DNA of 64,000 bases from Pseudomonas sp. MAG733B (GCF_036884845.1 NZ_CP145732.1:5518001-5582000), one strand, 5' to 3'. Positions 37,353 through 47,224 are shown, counted from the stretch's first letter. The notes: a model not told the origin generated them from the letters alone. Numbers and translations: made by a program.

Positions 37353-38708
37353 TCAGGCGTAGTAATCGACCGCGCTGGAACCGATCACGCTGGTAACCGG
37401 TGCGGCGACTTCGGCAACGCCTGGAGCGATTTCGTCATCCATCGAATCAAGACGACCGCCACTGGCACTGGTACGTCCACTTTGAGCCTGCTGATTCTGG
37501 CTCTGATCCTGCGAACCTCGATTCTGGTCGGACACGTTGACGTCAACCTGGCCCATGCCCTGCTGCGCGAACATGTCACGCAAGCGATGGACCTGACCAT
37601 CCAGCGCTTCACGCACGCCGGGGTGGGCGCTCATGAATGTCACCTGGGTCTGCTGATCCGGAACCATGTTCACGCGAATGTCGAGACGCCCCAGTTCAGC
37701 CGGTTGCAACTGAATGTCAGCCGCCTTGAGGTTGACGCTGGACAGGTACATGACCCGGTTCACCACTTCTTCGGTCCAGCCACTCTGATGCATGGCGATC
37801 GGCTGGTTCACCGGCAACGCATTGGCGGTTTTCGGCGTAGCCGCTTGCGTGAGTGCCGCCAGTCGGTTGGCGAAATCGTCGACCCGCGTATCGCTGCTGG
37901 CCGACTTCAGATCCTTCAGACCGTCATCGATCAGTCCACTGAAAGCCTTCTCGCCACCCTGGCTGGTGCTGTCCTTGTCGCCCTGCACGTCGAGCATGCT
38001 GGCCATGCCGGCGGCAAAGTTCTGCGCAGCGGTCTGCTCACCATCGGCCTGCGCCTGGGCAGGCGTCGGCGCGGCTTTCGGCTGTGCCTGGCTAGACGCC
38101 GAAACGTGGCCGCTCTGCTCCATCGCCATGCGCAAGGCCGGCAATGCGTCGAGCGGATCGGCTTCGGGATCGAATTCGGTATCGGTGGAAGCGGCAACCG
38201 GCGCGGCTACAACGGGCGCAGCGACAGGCGCTTCGACCGGCGGCTGAGCGGCCTCTACAACCGGTGGTGTCACCGGCGCAGGCGTGGTGACCACCGGCTG
38301 CGCCGCCAACAGCAAGGCAGGATCAAGCGTCGGATCGACAGGCGCGGCATCGACGACCGGCGTCTGCGCTGTGTCCGCCGAATCATCGCTGGCAGTCTTG
38401 TCGTCGGCCTGCGCCGGTTTGTCGGCGGGCAAGGTTTTGCCGCTATCGGCAACCGCCGGTTCCGCGGCGGCAGACGAGTCGTCGGCGACGTCCTTCTTGC
38501 CGGCGTTGTCCGCAGCCTTGTCACTGACCGGCTTGGCGGCACCATCAGCTGCCGAGGCAGGCTTGTTCTGAGCCTGCTTGGCATACACCTGAGCGAAGCT
38601 GGAAGCCTTGTCCCCGGGCTCAGCGGTCAGCGCCGTGGAATTGGCGGCGTTGGCTTGCGCCTTGGCCGGCGCGACGGCCTGAAGAAGATTATTGGGGGTA
38701 ACGGGCAT
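37353..38708 (-). CDS. fliK: Flagellar hook-length control protein FliK
   Basis: A 451-residue protein. The first 250 residues are Ala/Asp/Pro/Lys-rich and disordered, as expected for the secreted molecular ruler. The C-terminal domain (about 305-405: GWTEEVVNRVMYLSSVNLKAADIQLQPAELGRLDIRVNM, HPGVREALDGQVHRLRDMFAQQGM) is the FliK switch domain that acts on FlhB. The Gln/Ser/Gly-rich tail is typical. It has its own RpoN-like site and a hairpin after it, so it may be a single-gene unit. Confidence 0.93.
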   Translation of the reverse strand: MPVTPNNLLQAVAPAKAQANAANSTALTAEPGDKASSFAQVYAKQAQNKPASAADGAAKPVSDKAADNAGKKDVADDSSAAAEPAVADSGKTLPADKPAQADDKTASDDSADTAQTPVVDAAPVDPTLDPALLLAAQPVVTTPAPVTPPVVEAAQPPVEAPVAAPVVAAPVAASTDTEFDPEADPLDALPALRMAMEQSGHVSASSQAQPKAAPTPAQAQADGEQTAAQNFAAGMASMLDVQGDKDSTSQGGEKAFSGLIDDGLKDLKSASSDTRVDDFANRLAALTQAATPKTANALPVNQPIAMHQSGWTEEVVNRVMYLSSVNLKAADIQLQPAELGRLDIRVNMVPDQQTQVTFMSAHPGVREALDGQVHRLRDMFAQQGMGQVDVNVSDQNRGSQDQSQNQQAQSGRTSASGGRLDSMDDEIAPGVAEVAAPVTSVIGSSAVDYYA

Positions 38709-38757
38709 TTAACGGTCTCCGCTGCACTGGGATCGTAGGTACAGTTAGAGAGTTATC

Positions 38758-38773
38758 TGCAAGGGTCGCGCCA
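38758..38773 (-). promoter_or_regulatory. Candidate RpoN promoter of fliK
   Basis: TGGCGC-GACCC-TTGCA on the minus strand has a single mismatch to TGGCAC-N5-TTGCA and lies 50 bp before the fliK ATG. Confidence 0.7.
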
Positions 38774-38809
38774 GTTTCGCCGGATGACGACGAAAGGCGC
38801 GGGGGCGAT

Positions 38810-39160
38810 TCAGCTTGCCGCCGGGGAACGCTGTCGCTCGGATTCATAGAGAGGCCGCACAATGGCGAACTCACTCTCGATTTCGCCAATCAATTGGTCA
38901 ATATCGGCAGCCGAAAGGGTTTTGGCATTGTGCTCAAGCTTGCCACACAGGTCGGCGAGACTGATGGCGCCCATGTTGCTGCTGCTGCCTTTGAAGCTGT
39001 GGGCAATCTCGGTCAATTGCGCAGCCGAATCCGCCTGACGCAAAAGTTTCAGGCGCTCTTCGCAATCCGCGAGGAAGGTAACGACCAATGTCGAAAACTC
39101 ATCCTCCATGACTTCCCGCAACGCGCTCAGCACGTCCGGGTCCAGATGTTTGTCAGCCAC
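38810..39160 (-). CDS. hptB: Histidine phosphotransfer protein HptB
   Basis: A 116-residue Hpt domain with phospho-acceptor His54 in IAHSFKGSSSNMG and the four-helix pattern of the family. The start is GTG at 39160, backed by an AAGGAG ribosome site. In P. aeruginosa HptB passes phosphate from hybrid kinases (including RetS) to HsbR, steering flagellar gene expression and biofilm formation. It lies 30 bp after hsbR. Confidence 0.92.
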   Translation of the reverse strand: MADKHLDPDVLSALREVMEDEFSTLVVTFLADCEERLKLLRQADSAAQLTEIAHSFKGSSSNMGAISLADLCGKLEHNAKTLSAADIDQLIGEIESEFAIVRPLYESERQRSPAAS

Positions 39161-39190
39161 TTGCTCACTCCTTGATCAAGAATGCGCGGA

Positions 39191-40906
39191 TTATGCCAGA
39201 GCCTCCCAGAAAAACTCCACGCGGGCAGTACGACCATCGTCGGACCAACTGGCATTACGCCCCAACTGACGGACCAGACTTACACCGCGCCCCGACAAAC
39301 GGACAGGATCCACGGGGCGCTCCAGCACTCGGTCAACATCAAATCCCTTGCCGCTGTCCTCGACGCGAATCACCAGGCACCCGCCCTCGCCTTGCGGCGT
39401 GACTTGCAGGTGCACGCGCACATAACCGTCCTGCAACTCATCGAGACGCGCATTGCGCTGCTGATAATAATGACCAAACCCAGTGGCACTGCGCTTGAGG
39501 CTTGAGTCCAGGCCCAGCACGCCATGCTCCAGGGCATTGGAATACAACTCGGCCAACACACTGTAGAGCGCCCCGCTCTGCGCCCGCAGGCCGTGAACCT
39601 CAAGCAACAGTTGCAGCAAGTACGGCAGCGGGTTGAAGCGCTTGAGCGTGGCGGCGCGAAACTCGAAACTCACCGACCAGTCCAGCGGGCAGGACTGGCC
39701 GCTGTCGGAATAGACCGGCGCGGGCGGACTCAGTTGAGCCGGCTCCAACAGACTGACCTCGACCATGCTCACATCGTCGCGGGCCTCGCCACCAAAGTCC
39801 CGCAGCGCTTGCTGGATGTCTTCGAACAGCGCATCCGGCTGACGATTGGCCGCAAACACCTGCTGCAAACGCTGCACGCCAAACAGCTGTTCATTGGCAT
39901 CGCAGGTATCGATCACCCCGTCGGACAACAGGAAAACCCGATCCCCCAGCGCCATCGGAAACACTTCGGTGCGGTCATCGAACGTTTGCGGGCTCAACAC
40001 GCCAAGCGGCAAGTGCCGGGCGATCAGCGGCGTGCGCTCACCGCTGGCGATATTGTGCAGATAACCGTCCGGCATGCCGCCGTTCCAGACTTCCACCGAG
40101 CGCCGCTGAAAGCTCAGGCACAGCAGCGTCGCACAACAGAACATGTCCACCGGCAGGATCCGCTTGAGCTTGGCATTCATCTCGCGCAGGGTTTCCGCCA
40201 GGCCATAGCCCTTGGCAGTCATGCCGTAGAAGACTTCGGCCAACGGCATCGCGCCGACGGCGGCCGGCAAGCCATGGCCGGTGAAATCGCCGAGCAACAC
40301 ATGCATGTCGCCCGCCGGAGTGAACGCGGCCAGCAGCAAATCACCATTGAACAGTGCGTAAGGCGATTGCAGGTAGCGGATATTGGGCGCGTTCAGGCAA
40401 CCGGAATGCGCCACTTTGTCGAATACAGCCTTGGCCACCCGTTGTTCATTGAGCAAATAGTCGTGGTGCCGGGCGATCTGGTCACGTTGCTGCAACACGG
40501 TCGCCTGCAATCGCCGCAAGCGGTCCATCGCCTTGATCTTGGCGGCAAGGATCACCTGGTTGTACGGCTTCGCCAGAAAATCGTCACCCCCGACCTCCAG
40601 ACAGCGAGCCAGCGCTTCGCTTTCGGACAGCGACGTGAGGAAGATGATCGGCACCAGGTTTTCGCCGGCCAGCGCCTTGATCTGTTGTGCGGCCTCGAAA
40701 CCGTCCATCACCGGCATCATTGCGTCCATCAACACCAGTTGCGGACGTTGCAGGCGAAACACCTCGACCGCTTCGGCACCGTTTGCGGCCGTCAGCACCT
40801 GATGGCCCTGACGCCGGACGATACTCGACAACAGCATGCGGTCGGCCGCGCTGTCTTCGGCGATCAGGATCGTCAGCGATTCGAGTGCAGGCTGCACGGC
40901 GATCAA
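39191..40906 (-). CDS. hsbR: Response regulator/PP2C phosphatase/anti-sigma kinase HsbR
   Basis: A 571-residue three-domain protein: receiver (1-130, Asp61 in LVLMDAMMPVMDG), SpoIIE-like PP2C phosphatase (about 185-395: LGDFTGHGLPAAVGAMP, FLLSDGVIDTCDANEQ) and a C-terminal HATPase domain (about 440-571: ELYSNALEHGVLGL, VRVEDSGKGFDVD, GRGVSLVRQL). HptB phosphorylation should switch it between dephosphorylating and phosphorylating HsbA. The start is TTG at 40906 overlapping the hsbA stop (TTGA), or GTG at 40897; neither has a good ribosome site. Confidence 0.92.
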   Translation of the reverse strand: MIAVQPALESLTILIAEDSAADRMLLSSIVRRQGHQVLTAANGAEAVEVFRLQRPQLVLMDAMMPVMDGFEAAQQIKALAGENLVPIIFLTSLSESEALARCLEVGGDDFLAKPYNQVILAAKIKAMDRLRRLQATVLQQRDQIARHHDYLLNEQRVAKAVFDKVAHSGCLNAPNIRYLQSPYALFNGDLLLAAFTPAGDMHVLLGDFTGHGLPAAVGAMPLAEVFYGMTAKGYGLAETLREMNAKLKRILPVDMFCCATLLCLSFQRRSVEVWNGGMPDGYLHNIASGERTPLIARHLPLGVLSPQTFDDRTEVFPMALGDRVFLLSDGVIDTCDANEQLFGVQRLQQVFAANRQPDALFEDIQQALRDFGGEARDDVSMVEVSLLEPAQLSPPAPVYSDSGQSCPLDWSVSFEFRAATLKRFNPLPYLLQLLLEVHGLRAQSGALYSVLAELYSNALEHGVLGLDSSLKRSATGFGHYYQQRNARLDELQDGYVRVHLQVTPQGEGGCLVIRVEDSGKGFDVDRVLERPVDPVRLSGRGVSLVRQLGRNASWSDDGRTARVEFFWEALA

Positions 40907-41202
40907 CTGATGTCGAACAGTTTGTCGAAATTGGAAATGGCGAGGATCTTCTTCACGTCGGAACTGCTGTTGACCACGCGAATATCGGAGTTTTCACCAC
41001 CGGCGTGGTCACGCAACAGCAGCAGCATGCCCAGCGCGGAACTGTCGAGGTAGGTCGCGTCCTTCAGGTCGACAACGACCTCGGCCAGATCCCGGCTTTC
41101 GTAGGACTCACGAAATGCCTGATGCTTGGCGAAATCGAAGCGTCCCTTGATCGATATCGTCAGTTTTTGTCCATCCGGCGAGACTTCTGTAACGACTGAC
41201 AT
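40903..41202 (-). CDS. hsbA: STAS-domain anti-anti-sigma factor HsbA
   Basis: A 99-residue STAS protein with the phosphorylation loop YLDSSALGMLLLL (Ser54/Ser55). In P. aeruginosa HsbA switches between FlgM, freeing FliA, and the diguanylate cyclase HsbD, depending on phosphorylation by HsbR. It is the first gene of hsbA-hsbR-hptB. Confidence 0.93.
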   Translation of the reverse strand: MSVVTEVSPDGQKLTISIKGRFDFAKHQAFRESYESRDLAEVVVDLKDATYLDSSALGMLLLLRDHAGGENSDIRVVNSSSDVKKILAISNFDKLFDIS

Positions 41203-41232
41203 GTCATGGCTTCCTTGTCATTGGTAAACCTG

Positions 41233-41242
41233 CTTGTACAAG
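41233..41242. promoter_or_regulatory. Palindrome CTTGTACAAG upstream of hsbA
   Basis: A perfect 10-bp inverted repeat 31 bp before hsbA, bracketed by AAACC and GGTTT. It could be an operator; no factor is assignable. Confidence 0.25.
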
Positions 41243-41282
41243 GTTTAGCATTTGGTAGAGGTTGGGGCAAGGCAAAAGCCAG

Positions 41283-41370
41283 GATCAAAAGATCGCAGCC
41301 TGCGGCAGCTCCTACAGTATCGAATTTGCACGCGGTCAATGTAGGAGCTGCCGCAGGCTGCGATCTTTTC
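41283..41370. repeat. REP pair of the GATCGCAGCCTGCGGCAGCTCC family
   Basis: GATCAAAAGATCGCAGCCTG / CGGCAGCTCCTACA and its inverted copy flank a 26-bp spacer between fliJ and hsbA. It is the same family as at 4048-4140, and may separate the two operons. Confidence 0.9.
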
Positions 41371-41381
41371 AAAGCCGCCCC

Positions 41382-41831
41382 TCAATACGCATCCTGCCGC
41401 GGCAAGCGCTGGGACAATTCATCCAGCAGCTTTTGCTCGCGTTTGTCTTCGAGTGCCCGCGCCTCATCGGCGTAGCGCTGAACCAGTTTGCGCAAGCCTT
41501 CGACCCGGGCGAACGCCTGTTGCCAGGTGTCCCGTGCCTTGTTCAGGTTGTTCTGGTGCCAGGCCAGGCTTTGTCGCTGTTGATCAATGGCCGTGCCCAA
41601 CTGCGCGAGAAAGCCCTGATAGCCGAGCAACCACTGGCCCGACACACCGCTGCTGCCGCGCACGATCCACTGTTCTTGATAATCGAGGCGAAAAGCTTCA
41701 AGGTCGGCGAGCTTGCTTTCGGCCAAACGCACCTGCCCCTGAAAGTGCCCCAGACGCTGGACCGCGGTTTTCTCGGCCTTCTCGGCCATTTCCACCACGG
41801 GTGCCAGACGCCCTGCCCGAGTCTGGGCCAT
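41382..41831 (-). CDS. fliJ: Flagellar export chaperone/ATPase stalk FliJ
   Basis: A 149-residue, almost wholly helical coiled-coil protein rich in Gln, Arg and Lys. It acts as the central stalk of the FliI hexamer and links it to FlhA. It starts 6 bp after fliI. Family identity rests on length, coiled-coil form and position. Confidence 0.9.
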   Translation of the reverse strand: MAQTRAGRLAPVVEMAEKAEKTAVQRLGHFQGQVRLAESKLADLEAFRLDYQEQWIVRGSSGVSGQWLLGYQGFLAQLGTAIDQQRQSLAWHQNNLNKARDTWQQAFARVEGLRKLVQRYADEARALEDKREQKLLDELSQRLPRQDAY

Positions 41832-41837
41832 GACCGG

Positions 41838-43196
41838 TTAGCCGCCCGCCGCAGGCGCGAAGATCGAGGCGAGATACGCTTCGCTTTCGCCCAGGCTGAT
41901 GCTGTCGTTGAGGCCCTGGCGCAGGTATTTGACCAGTTGCGGTTGCAGGGAAATCGCCAGGTCGGTCTCGCGATCACCACCGGCGACGTAAGCGCCGACG
42001 CTGATCAGGTCACGACTCTGCTGATAGCGCGACCACAACTGCTTGAAGTACTGCGCGCGCATCATGTGTTCCGGCGACACCACCGCCGGCATCACCCGGC
42101 TGATGGACGCCTCGATATCGATGGCCGGGTAATGACCTTCTTCCGCCAATCGCCGCGACAGCACGATGTGCCCGTCGAGCACGCCTCGCGCCGAGTCGGC
42201 AATCGGATCTTGCTGGTCATCGCCTTCGGACAGCACGGTGTAGAACGCCGTGATCGAACCGCCGCCCTTCTCGGCGTTACCGGCCCGCTCAACCAGTTTC
42301 GGCAATTTGGCGAACACCGATGGCGGATAGCCCTTGGTTGCCGGCGGCTCGCCAATGGCCAGGGCGATTTCCCGCTGGGCCTGGGCGAATCGCGTCAGCG
42401 AATCCATCAGCAACAGGACGTTCTTGCCCTTGTCGCGGAAATACTCGGCGATTCGTGTGCAGTACATGGCGGCGCGCAGACGCATCAGCGGCGCGTCGTC
42501 CGCCGGGGAAGCTACCACCACTGAACGCTTGAGCCCTTCTTCACCGAGGATGTGCTCGATGAACTCTTTAACTTCACGACCCCGCTCGCCGATCAGCCCG
42601 ACGACGATAATGTCGGCCTCGGTGAAGCGGGTCATCATGCCCAACAGCACGGATTTACCCACGCCGGTACCGGCGAACAGGCCAAGACGCTGACCGCGAC
42701 CCACCGTCAACATGCCGTTGATGCAGCGGATGCCCACGTCCAGCGGCTCGCTGATTGGTTCACGCTTGAGCGGGTTGATGGTCGGGCCGTCCATCGGCAC
42801 CCAGTCTTCGGCCTTCATCCCGCCCTTGCCGTCAAGCGCACGACCGGCGCCATCGAGCACGCGCCCGAGCATGCTCATGCCCATCGGCAAACGACCGGTA
42901 TCGGAAAGCGGAACGACGCGAGCACCGGGCGCGATGCCGGCAACACTGCCCACCGGCATCAGGAAAACCTTGCTGCCGGAGAAGCCCATGACTTCGGCTT
43001 CGACCTGCACCGGGTGATAGCTGTCGTCGTTGATGACCATGCAGCGGCTGCCCATGGCAGCGCGCAAGCCTTCGGCTTCGAGGGTCAGGCCAACCATGCG
43101 CAACAGGCGCCCTTCGAGGATCGGCGCGCCGGCCAGTTCCGTGGCCTCGGCGTAGCTACCGAGGCGCTTGGCGAAACTGGTGCGTTCAAGGCGCAT
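41838..43196 (-). CDS. fliI: Flagellum-specific ATPase FliI
   Basis: A 452-residue F1-type ATPase with Walker [16 protein letters not shown], catalytic region [15 protein letters not shown] and Walker [20 protein letters not shown]. It forms the export hexamer with FliH and FliJ. The start at 43196 ([12 protein letters not shown]) overlaps the fliH end by 11 bp; a longer frame to 43250 lies wholly inside fliH. Confidence 0.96.
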   Translation of the reverse strand: MRLERTSFAKRLGSYAEATELAGAPILEGRLLRMVGLTLEAEGLRAAMGSRCMVINDDSYHPVQVEAEVMGFSGSKVFLMPVGSVAGIAPGARVVPLSDTGRLPMGMSMLGRVLDGAGRALDGKGGMKAEDWVPMDGPTINPLKREPISEPLDVGIRCINGMLTVGRGQRLGLFAGTGVGKSVLLGMMTRFTEADIIVVGLIGERGREVKEFIEHILGEEGLKRSVVVASPADDAPLMRLRAAMYCTRIAEYFRDKGKNVLLLMDSLTRFAQAQREIALAIGEPPATKGYPPSVFAKLPKLVERAGNAEKGGGSITAFYTVLSEGDDQQDPIADSARGVLDGHIVLSRRLAEEGHYPAIDIEASISRVMPAVVSPEHMMRAQYFKQLWSRYQQSRDLISVGAYVAGGDRETDLAISLQPQLVKYLRQGLNDSISLGESEAYLASIFAPAAGG

Positions 43197-43983
43197 CGGG
43201 AAGGTCCGGATCGGCAGCGGCTGCGGGTTTACTTTCGATCGGCAGTTCAAGGCTCACGTCCGGCGCGGCCGGGTGCAAGGCCTGCTCGTGGAGCTGATCG
43301 AACAGTTTGTCCATGACCTGTTTGACGCGGGTTTCCACCGTGGCATCGATGCGACTGTGCTCGGTCTCGACCCGGCAACCGCCGGGCAACAAGGATTCGT
43401 CCTCGACGATGCGCCAGGTTTCTTCATGGCGTTCGCGCAGTGCTTTGACCTGTTCGAAATCCTGCGGATTGATGTACAGCCGCACATTGCCCACGCCCAG
43501 CGGCAGCAGCTTGAGGGCTTCGCGCATGACGTGTTCGATCTGCGTCGAGTCGATGGCCAGTTCGCGCTGAATCACCTGTTTGGTGATGTGCTGCACGAGG
43601 TCGACCAGCGACTTTTCAATCTGGGTGTCTTGTTCGGCGATAGGCTCGAACAGATGCGCCATCAGCTGTTCCAGCCCGGCGATCTTGGCCGATAGCGCCA
43701 CTTCAGCTTCCTGGCGGACCCTGAGCGTGGTGCTGTGGAAACCTTCTTTCTCACCCACCGCGAAGCCTTCGTTATAGGCTTCCTGGCGAATGCTTTCGAG
43801 TTCTTCAAGGGTCAGTGGCTGGACTTCCTCCAGCGGCACTTCTTCCATTTCCGGCGGTTCGGGTTCCGGCTCCGGTTCAGGCTCGGGTGCCGGCGGGTCG
43901 AAACTGGGCAGCGCCCAGGTATCGAAACCACTGACATCCCTGGCCCGGATCAGGTCAGTGGGTGAATCATCATGCTTGGCCAT
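43186..43983 (-). CDS. fliH: Flagellar export regulator FliH
   Basis: A 265-residue protein with an N-terminal Trp motif ([12 protein letters not shown]), a run of Pro-Glu repeats (about 30-48), a long helical middle and a C-terminal domain like V/F-type ATPase stators. It anchors FliI to FliN. The Pro-Glu run is encoded by a short GAACCGGAG-like repeat. Confidence 0.94.
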   Translation of the reverse strand: MAKHDDSPTDLIRARDVSGFDTWALPSFDPPAPEPEPEPEPEPPEMEEVPLEEVQPLTLEELESIRQEAYNEGFAVGEKEGFHSTTLRVRQEAEVALSAKIAGLEQLMAHLFEPIAEQDTQIEKSLVDLVQHITKQVIQRELAIDSTQIEHVMREALKLLPLGVGNVRLYINPQDFEQVKALRERHEETWRIVEDESLLPGGCRVETEHSRIDATVETRVKQVMDKLFDQLHEQALHPAAPDVSLELPIESKPAAAADPDLPDAP

Positions 43984-43987
43984 GGTG

Positions 43988-45007
43988 TTAGATCATTTCC
44001 TCGCCGCCCTTGCCACCGAGAACGATTTCCCCGGCCTCGGCCATACGACGGGCGATAGTGAGGATTTCTTTCTGCGCGGTTTCCACGTCGCTGACGCGTA
44101 CCGGGCCTTTGGCTTCCAGGTCGTCGCGCAACAGTTCGGCCGCACGCTTGGACATGTTCTTGAAGATCTTTTCCTTGACGCCTTCGTCCGAACCCTTGAG
44201 GGCCAGCACCAGCACGTCGGAAGACACTTCGCGCAACAGTGCCTGGATACCGCGGTCGTCGACATCGGCCAGGTTGTTGAACACGAACATGAGGTCTTCG
44301 ATCTGACCGGACAGGTCTTCGTCGACTTCGCGGATCGAGTCCATGAGCTGGCCTTCGATCGAGCTGTCGAGGAAGTTCATGATGTCTGCCGCGCGCTTGA
44401 TGCCGCCCAGGGTGGTGCGCGAAGCGTTCGAGTTGCCGGAGAACTGCTTCTCGAGAATCTGGTTGAGTTCTTTCAGGGCCGCAGGCTGCACGGTGTTCAG
44501 CGACGAGACGCGCAGGATGATGTCCAGGCGCACCTTGTGGTCGAAGTTGCCGAGCACTTCACCGGCCTGGTCCGGGTCGAGGTAAGCCACCACGATCGCC
44601 TGGATCTGCGGGTGCTCGTAACGGATCACATCGGCGACGGCGCGCGGCTCCATCCACTTCAGGCTGTCGAGGCCACTGGTGTTGCCACCCAGCAGGATGC
44701 GGTCGATCAGGCCATTGGCCTTGTCTTCGCCCAGTGCCTGGGTGAGCATTTTGCGCACGTAGTCGTCGGAGCCGACACCCAGGCTGGTCTGGTCGCCGAC
44801 GATGTCGACGAACTCGCTCATCACCTGCTCGACCTGCTCGCGGTGCACGTTACCCATCTGCGCCATGGCCACGCCCACACGCTGGACCTCTTTGGGCCCC
44901 ATGTGGCGCAGCACCTGGGCGGCGTCGGTAGAGCCAAGGGACAGCAGCAGGATTGCAGCTTTGTCGACCTTGGACAGCTTGGCGGCAACGGCTCGGTTAT
45001 CACTCAT
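43988..45007 (-). CDS. fliG: Flagellar motor switch protein FliG
   Basis: A 339-residue protein with three armadillo-like domains, the ASTIMGR-equivalent QEVLRHMGPKEVQ region early, the EHPQIQAIVVAYL motif in the middle and the charged torque helix (LRDDLEAKGPVRVSDVETAQKEILTIARRM) at the end. It contacts MotA/MotC. It overlaps fliF by 8 bp. Confidence 0.96.
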   Translation of the reverse strand: MSDNRAVAAKLSKVDKAAILLLSLGSTDAAQVLRHMGPKEVQRVGVAMAQMGNVHREQVEQVMSEFVDIVGDQTSLGVGSDDYVRKMLTQALGEDKANGLIDRILLGGNTSGLDSLKWMEPRAVADVIRYEHPQIQAIVVAYLDPDQAGEVLGNFDHKVRLDIILRVSSLNTVQPAALKELNQILEKQFSGNSNASRTTLGGIKRAADIMNFLDSSIEGQLMDSIREVDEDLSGQIEDLMFVFNNLADVDDRGIQALLREVSSDVLVLALKGSDEGVKEKIFKNMSKRAAELLRDDLEAKGPVRVSDVETAQKEILTIARRMAEAGEIVLGGKGGEEMI

Positions 45008-46787
45008 CTGCGTTAATCCACTCTTTCACGACCTGGGCCACACGACCCGGGTCTTCTGCCACCAGACTCTTGATTGCGTTCAACTGCGCGTCATAGCCTT
45101 CGCTCGGGCTCGGCAGCAGGATGCTTTGCGGGCCGCCGAGGCTGACGCGGTCGTTGGCCAGTTCGCCGTCCAGGCCGCCCATGCCACCCAACTCGACGTC
45201 GCTGCCGATGCCGGCCAGTTGTTTGTCTTTGCCGCCACCGGTGATGTTGTTGAGCACCGGACGCAGCACACCGAACACCAGCACCAGGATGAACAGGACA
45301 CCCATGACTTGCTTGACGATGTCCCAGAACCACGGCTGGGAGTAGAACGGAATATCGGCAATCACTTCGCCGCGATCGGCGGAGAACGGCATGTTGATCA
45401 CGCTGACGCTGTCGCCACGGCTGGCGTCGAAACCGACCGCGTCCTGCACCAGGCGAGTGAAGCGCGCCAATTCATCGGCGGTCCACGGCGCGCGGGTGGT
45501 TTCACCGTTGGCCGGGTTGATCTTGACCTGATCGTCCACCACTACCGACACCGACAGGCGATTCAATCGGCCCTGCTGCTGTTTGGTGTGGCTGATGGAA
45601 CGGTCGAGTTCGAAGTTCTTGGTGGACTGTTGACGCTTGTCCGCCGGGTACGGCGCCAACATCGGCTGGCCGGTGGCCGGGTCCATGATTTGCTGGCCGT
45701 TGGCATCGATCAGTGGCTGGCCTGGTTGCACCATGCCGGCAGCAGGCGCAGCGCCCGCAGTCGTTTGCGGCGCGGAGGCCGGCGATGGCGGCTGGTTGCT
45801 CAAGGCACCCGGCACACCTTGCGGACCATTGCTGGCGGTGCGTTGTTCGTTGACCGACTGCTCGCTGCGCAACGCCGGTTGGTCCGGGTTGAACTGCTCG
45901 GAAGTTGACTCGACGGCACTGAAGTCAACGTCGGCCGAGACTTCGGCTTTATAGCGATCATTGCCCAGCACCGGTTGCAGGATGTTGTGCACACGCTGGG
46001 TGAGCATGCTTTCCATGCGACGGCTGTAATCGAATTGCTTGCCGGCCATGGTCAGTTCGGAATTTTCCGCCTGATCGGAAAGCAGGTTGCCCTTCTGGTC
46101 GACCACGGTGATCTGCGACTTGCTCAACTCAGGAACGCTGGTCGCCACCAGATTGATGATGGCAACCACCTGACCCGGCTCCAGCGACCGGCCGGAGTAC
46201 AGCTCAACCAGTACCGAAGCACTCGGCTTGCGCTCGTCGCGCACGAACACCGAACTCTTCGGAATCGCCAGGTGCACGCGGGCGCCCTTGACATTGTTCA
46301 GGCTGGAAATCGTGCGCGCCAGTTCACCTTCGAGGCCACGACGATAGCGCGTGGCTTCCATGAACTGGCTGGTACCCAGGCCTTGTTCTTTATCGAGGAT
46401 TTCAAAACCGATGTTGCCATCGCTGGGAGTGACACCAGCGCCCGCGAGTTTGAGTCGCGCACGGGACAGGTCTTCGGCCTTGACCAGCAAGGCACCGGAA
46501 TTCGGTTCGACGGTGTAGGGAATATCGGCGGCGGCCAGGGTGTCCATGACCTGCTTGGCGTCCATACCGGCAAGGCTGCCATACAGCGGACGGTAGTCCG
46601 GCTGCTGGGACCACAACACCACGGCAAAGCCAATCGCCACGCTCGCGGCCAGGCCGACCAACAGGCCCACCTGACGCAGCATGGTCATCTCGGAGAGGTT
46701 TTCCAGGAAGGACAGACCGAACAGCGGCGGCTTGCCGTCTATCGGTGTGGCCTTGGCCGGAACATTATCGGCGACTGCTTCTGCCAT
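45000..46787 (-). CDS. fliF: Flagellar MS-ring protein FliF
   Basis: A 595-residue protein with membrane helices near residues 37-56 and 475-495, ring-building motifs between them (LPYGSLAGMDAKQV-like start, GLGTSQFMEATRYRRGLEGELARTI, RVHLAIPKSSVFVRD) and a C-terminal FliG-binding tail (AINSLVAEDPGRVAQVVKEWINADE-like). It is the assembly base of the basal body. A Gln/Pro/Ala-rich insert near 310-370 matches its periplasmic disordered loop. Confidence 0.96.
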   Translation of the reverse strand: MAEAVADNVPAKATPIDGKPPLFGLSFLENLSEMTMLRQVGLLVGLAASVAIGFAVVLWSQQPDYRPLYGSLAGMDAKQVMDTLAAADIPYTVEPNSGALLVKAEDLSRARLKLAGAGVTPSDGNIGFEILDKEQGLGTSQFMEATRYRRGLEGELARTISSLNNVKGARVHLAIPKSSVFVRDERKPSASVLVELYSGRSLEPGQVVAIINLVATSVPELSKSQITVVDQKGNLLSDQAENSELTMAGKQFDYSRRMESMLTQRVHNILQPVLGNDRYKAEVSADVDFSAVESTSEQFNPDQPALRSEQSVNEQRTASNGPQGVPGALSNQPPSPASAPQTTAGAAPAAGMVQPGQPLIDANGQQIMDPATGQPMLAPYPADKRQQSTKNFELDRSISHTKQQQGRLNRLSVSVVVDDQVKINPANGETTRAPWTADELARFTRLVQDAVGFDASRGDSVSVINMPFSADRGEVIADIPFYSQPWFWDIVKQVMGVLFILVLVFGVLRPVLNNITGGGKDKQLAGIGSDVELGGMGGLDGELANDRVSLGGPQSILLPSPSEGYDAQLNAIKSLVAEDPGRVAQVVKEWINADE

Positions 46788-46802
46788 GACTCAATCTCGT
46801 CC

Positions 46803-47132
46803 TTAAACCGGCATCTGCATGATGTCTTGGTAAGCCTGAACCAGCTTGTTACGCACCTGGGTCAACGCCTGGAAAGACACGCTGGCCTTCTGCGAGGAAA
46901 TCATCACGTCCGTCAGGTCGACGCCGCTCTTGCCGATCTCGAAGGCACTGGCCAACTGACTGGAAGCCTGCTGGGTGTCGTTCACTTTATTGACGGCCTG
47001 ACCGAGCATGTCGGAAAAGCTGCTGCCATTCAGTTCAGGGACGGCGGCAGTCGATTTCGGCGCAGACATGGCGTCCATTTGCATGGAGCGCATATCCAGC
47101 ATCAACCGATTGAATTCAATACCTTGGCTCAT
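46803..47132 (-). CDS. fliE: Flagellar hook-basal body protein FliE
   Basis: A 109-residue protein with the family C-terminus ([43 protein letters not shown] region). It joins the MS ring to the rod. The start at 47132 ([12 protein letters not shown]) is preferred over the codon at 47168 for its normal length. It heads the fliEFGHIJ operon. Confidence 0.95.
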   Translation of the reverse strand: MSQGIEFNRLMLDMRSMQMDAMSAPKSTAAVPELNGSSFSDMLGQAVNKVNDTQQASSQLASAFEIGKSGVDLTDVMISSQKASVSFQALTQVRNKLVQAYQDIMQMPV

Positions 47133-47192
47133 GATTTCTCTCTTTGGCGACCCGCAATTTTTTGACACTCACTCGGCGGGTACTGAGGTGTT

Positions 47193-47208
47193 AGCAACAA
47201 GGGTGCCA
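47193..47208 (-). promoter_or_regulatory. RpoN promoter of the fliE operon
   Basis: TGGCAC-CCTTG-TTGCT on the minus strand matches the sigma-54 consensus at every conserved base, 61 bp before the fliE ATG. Confidence 0.9.
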
Positions 47209-47224
47209 GCTTTCGAGACGATCC

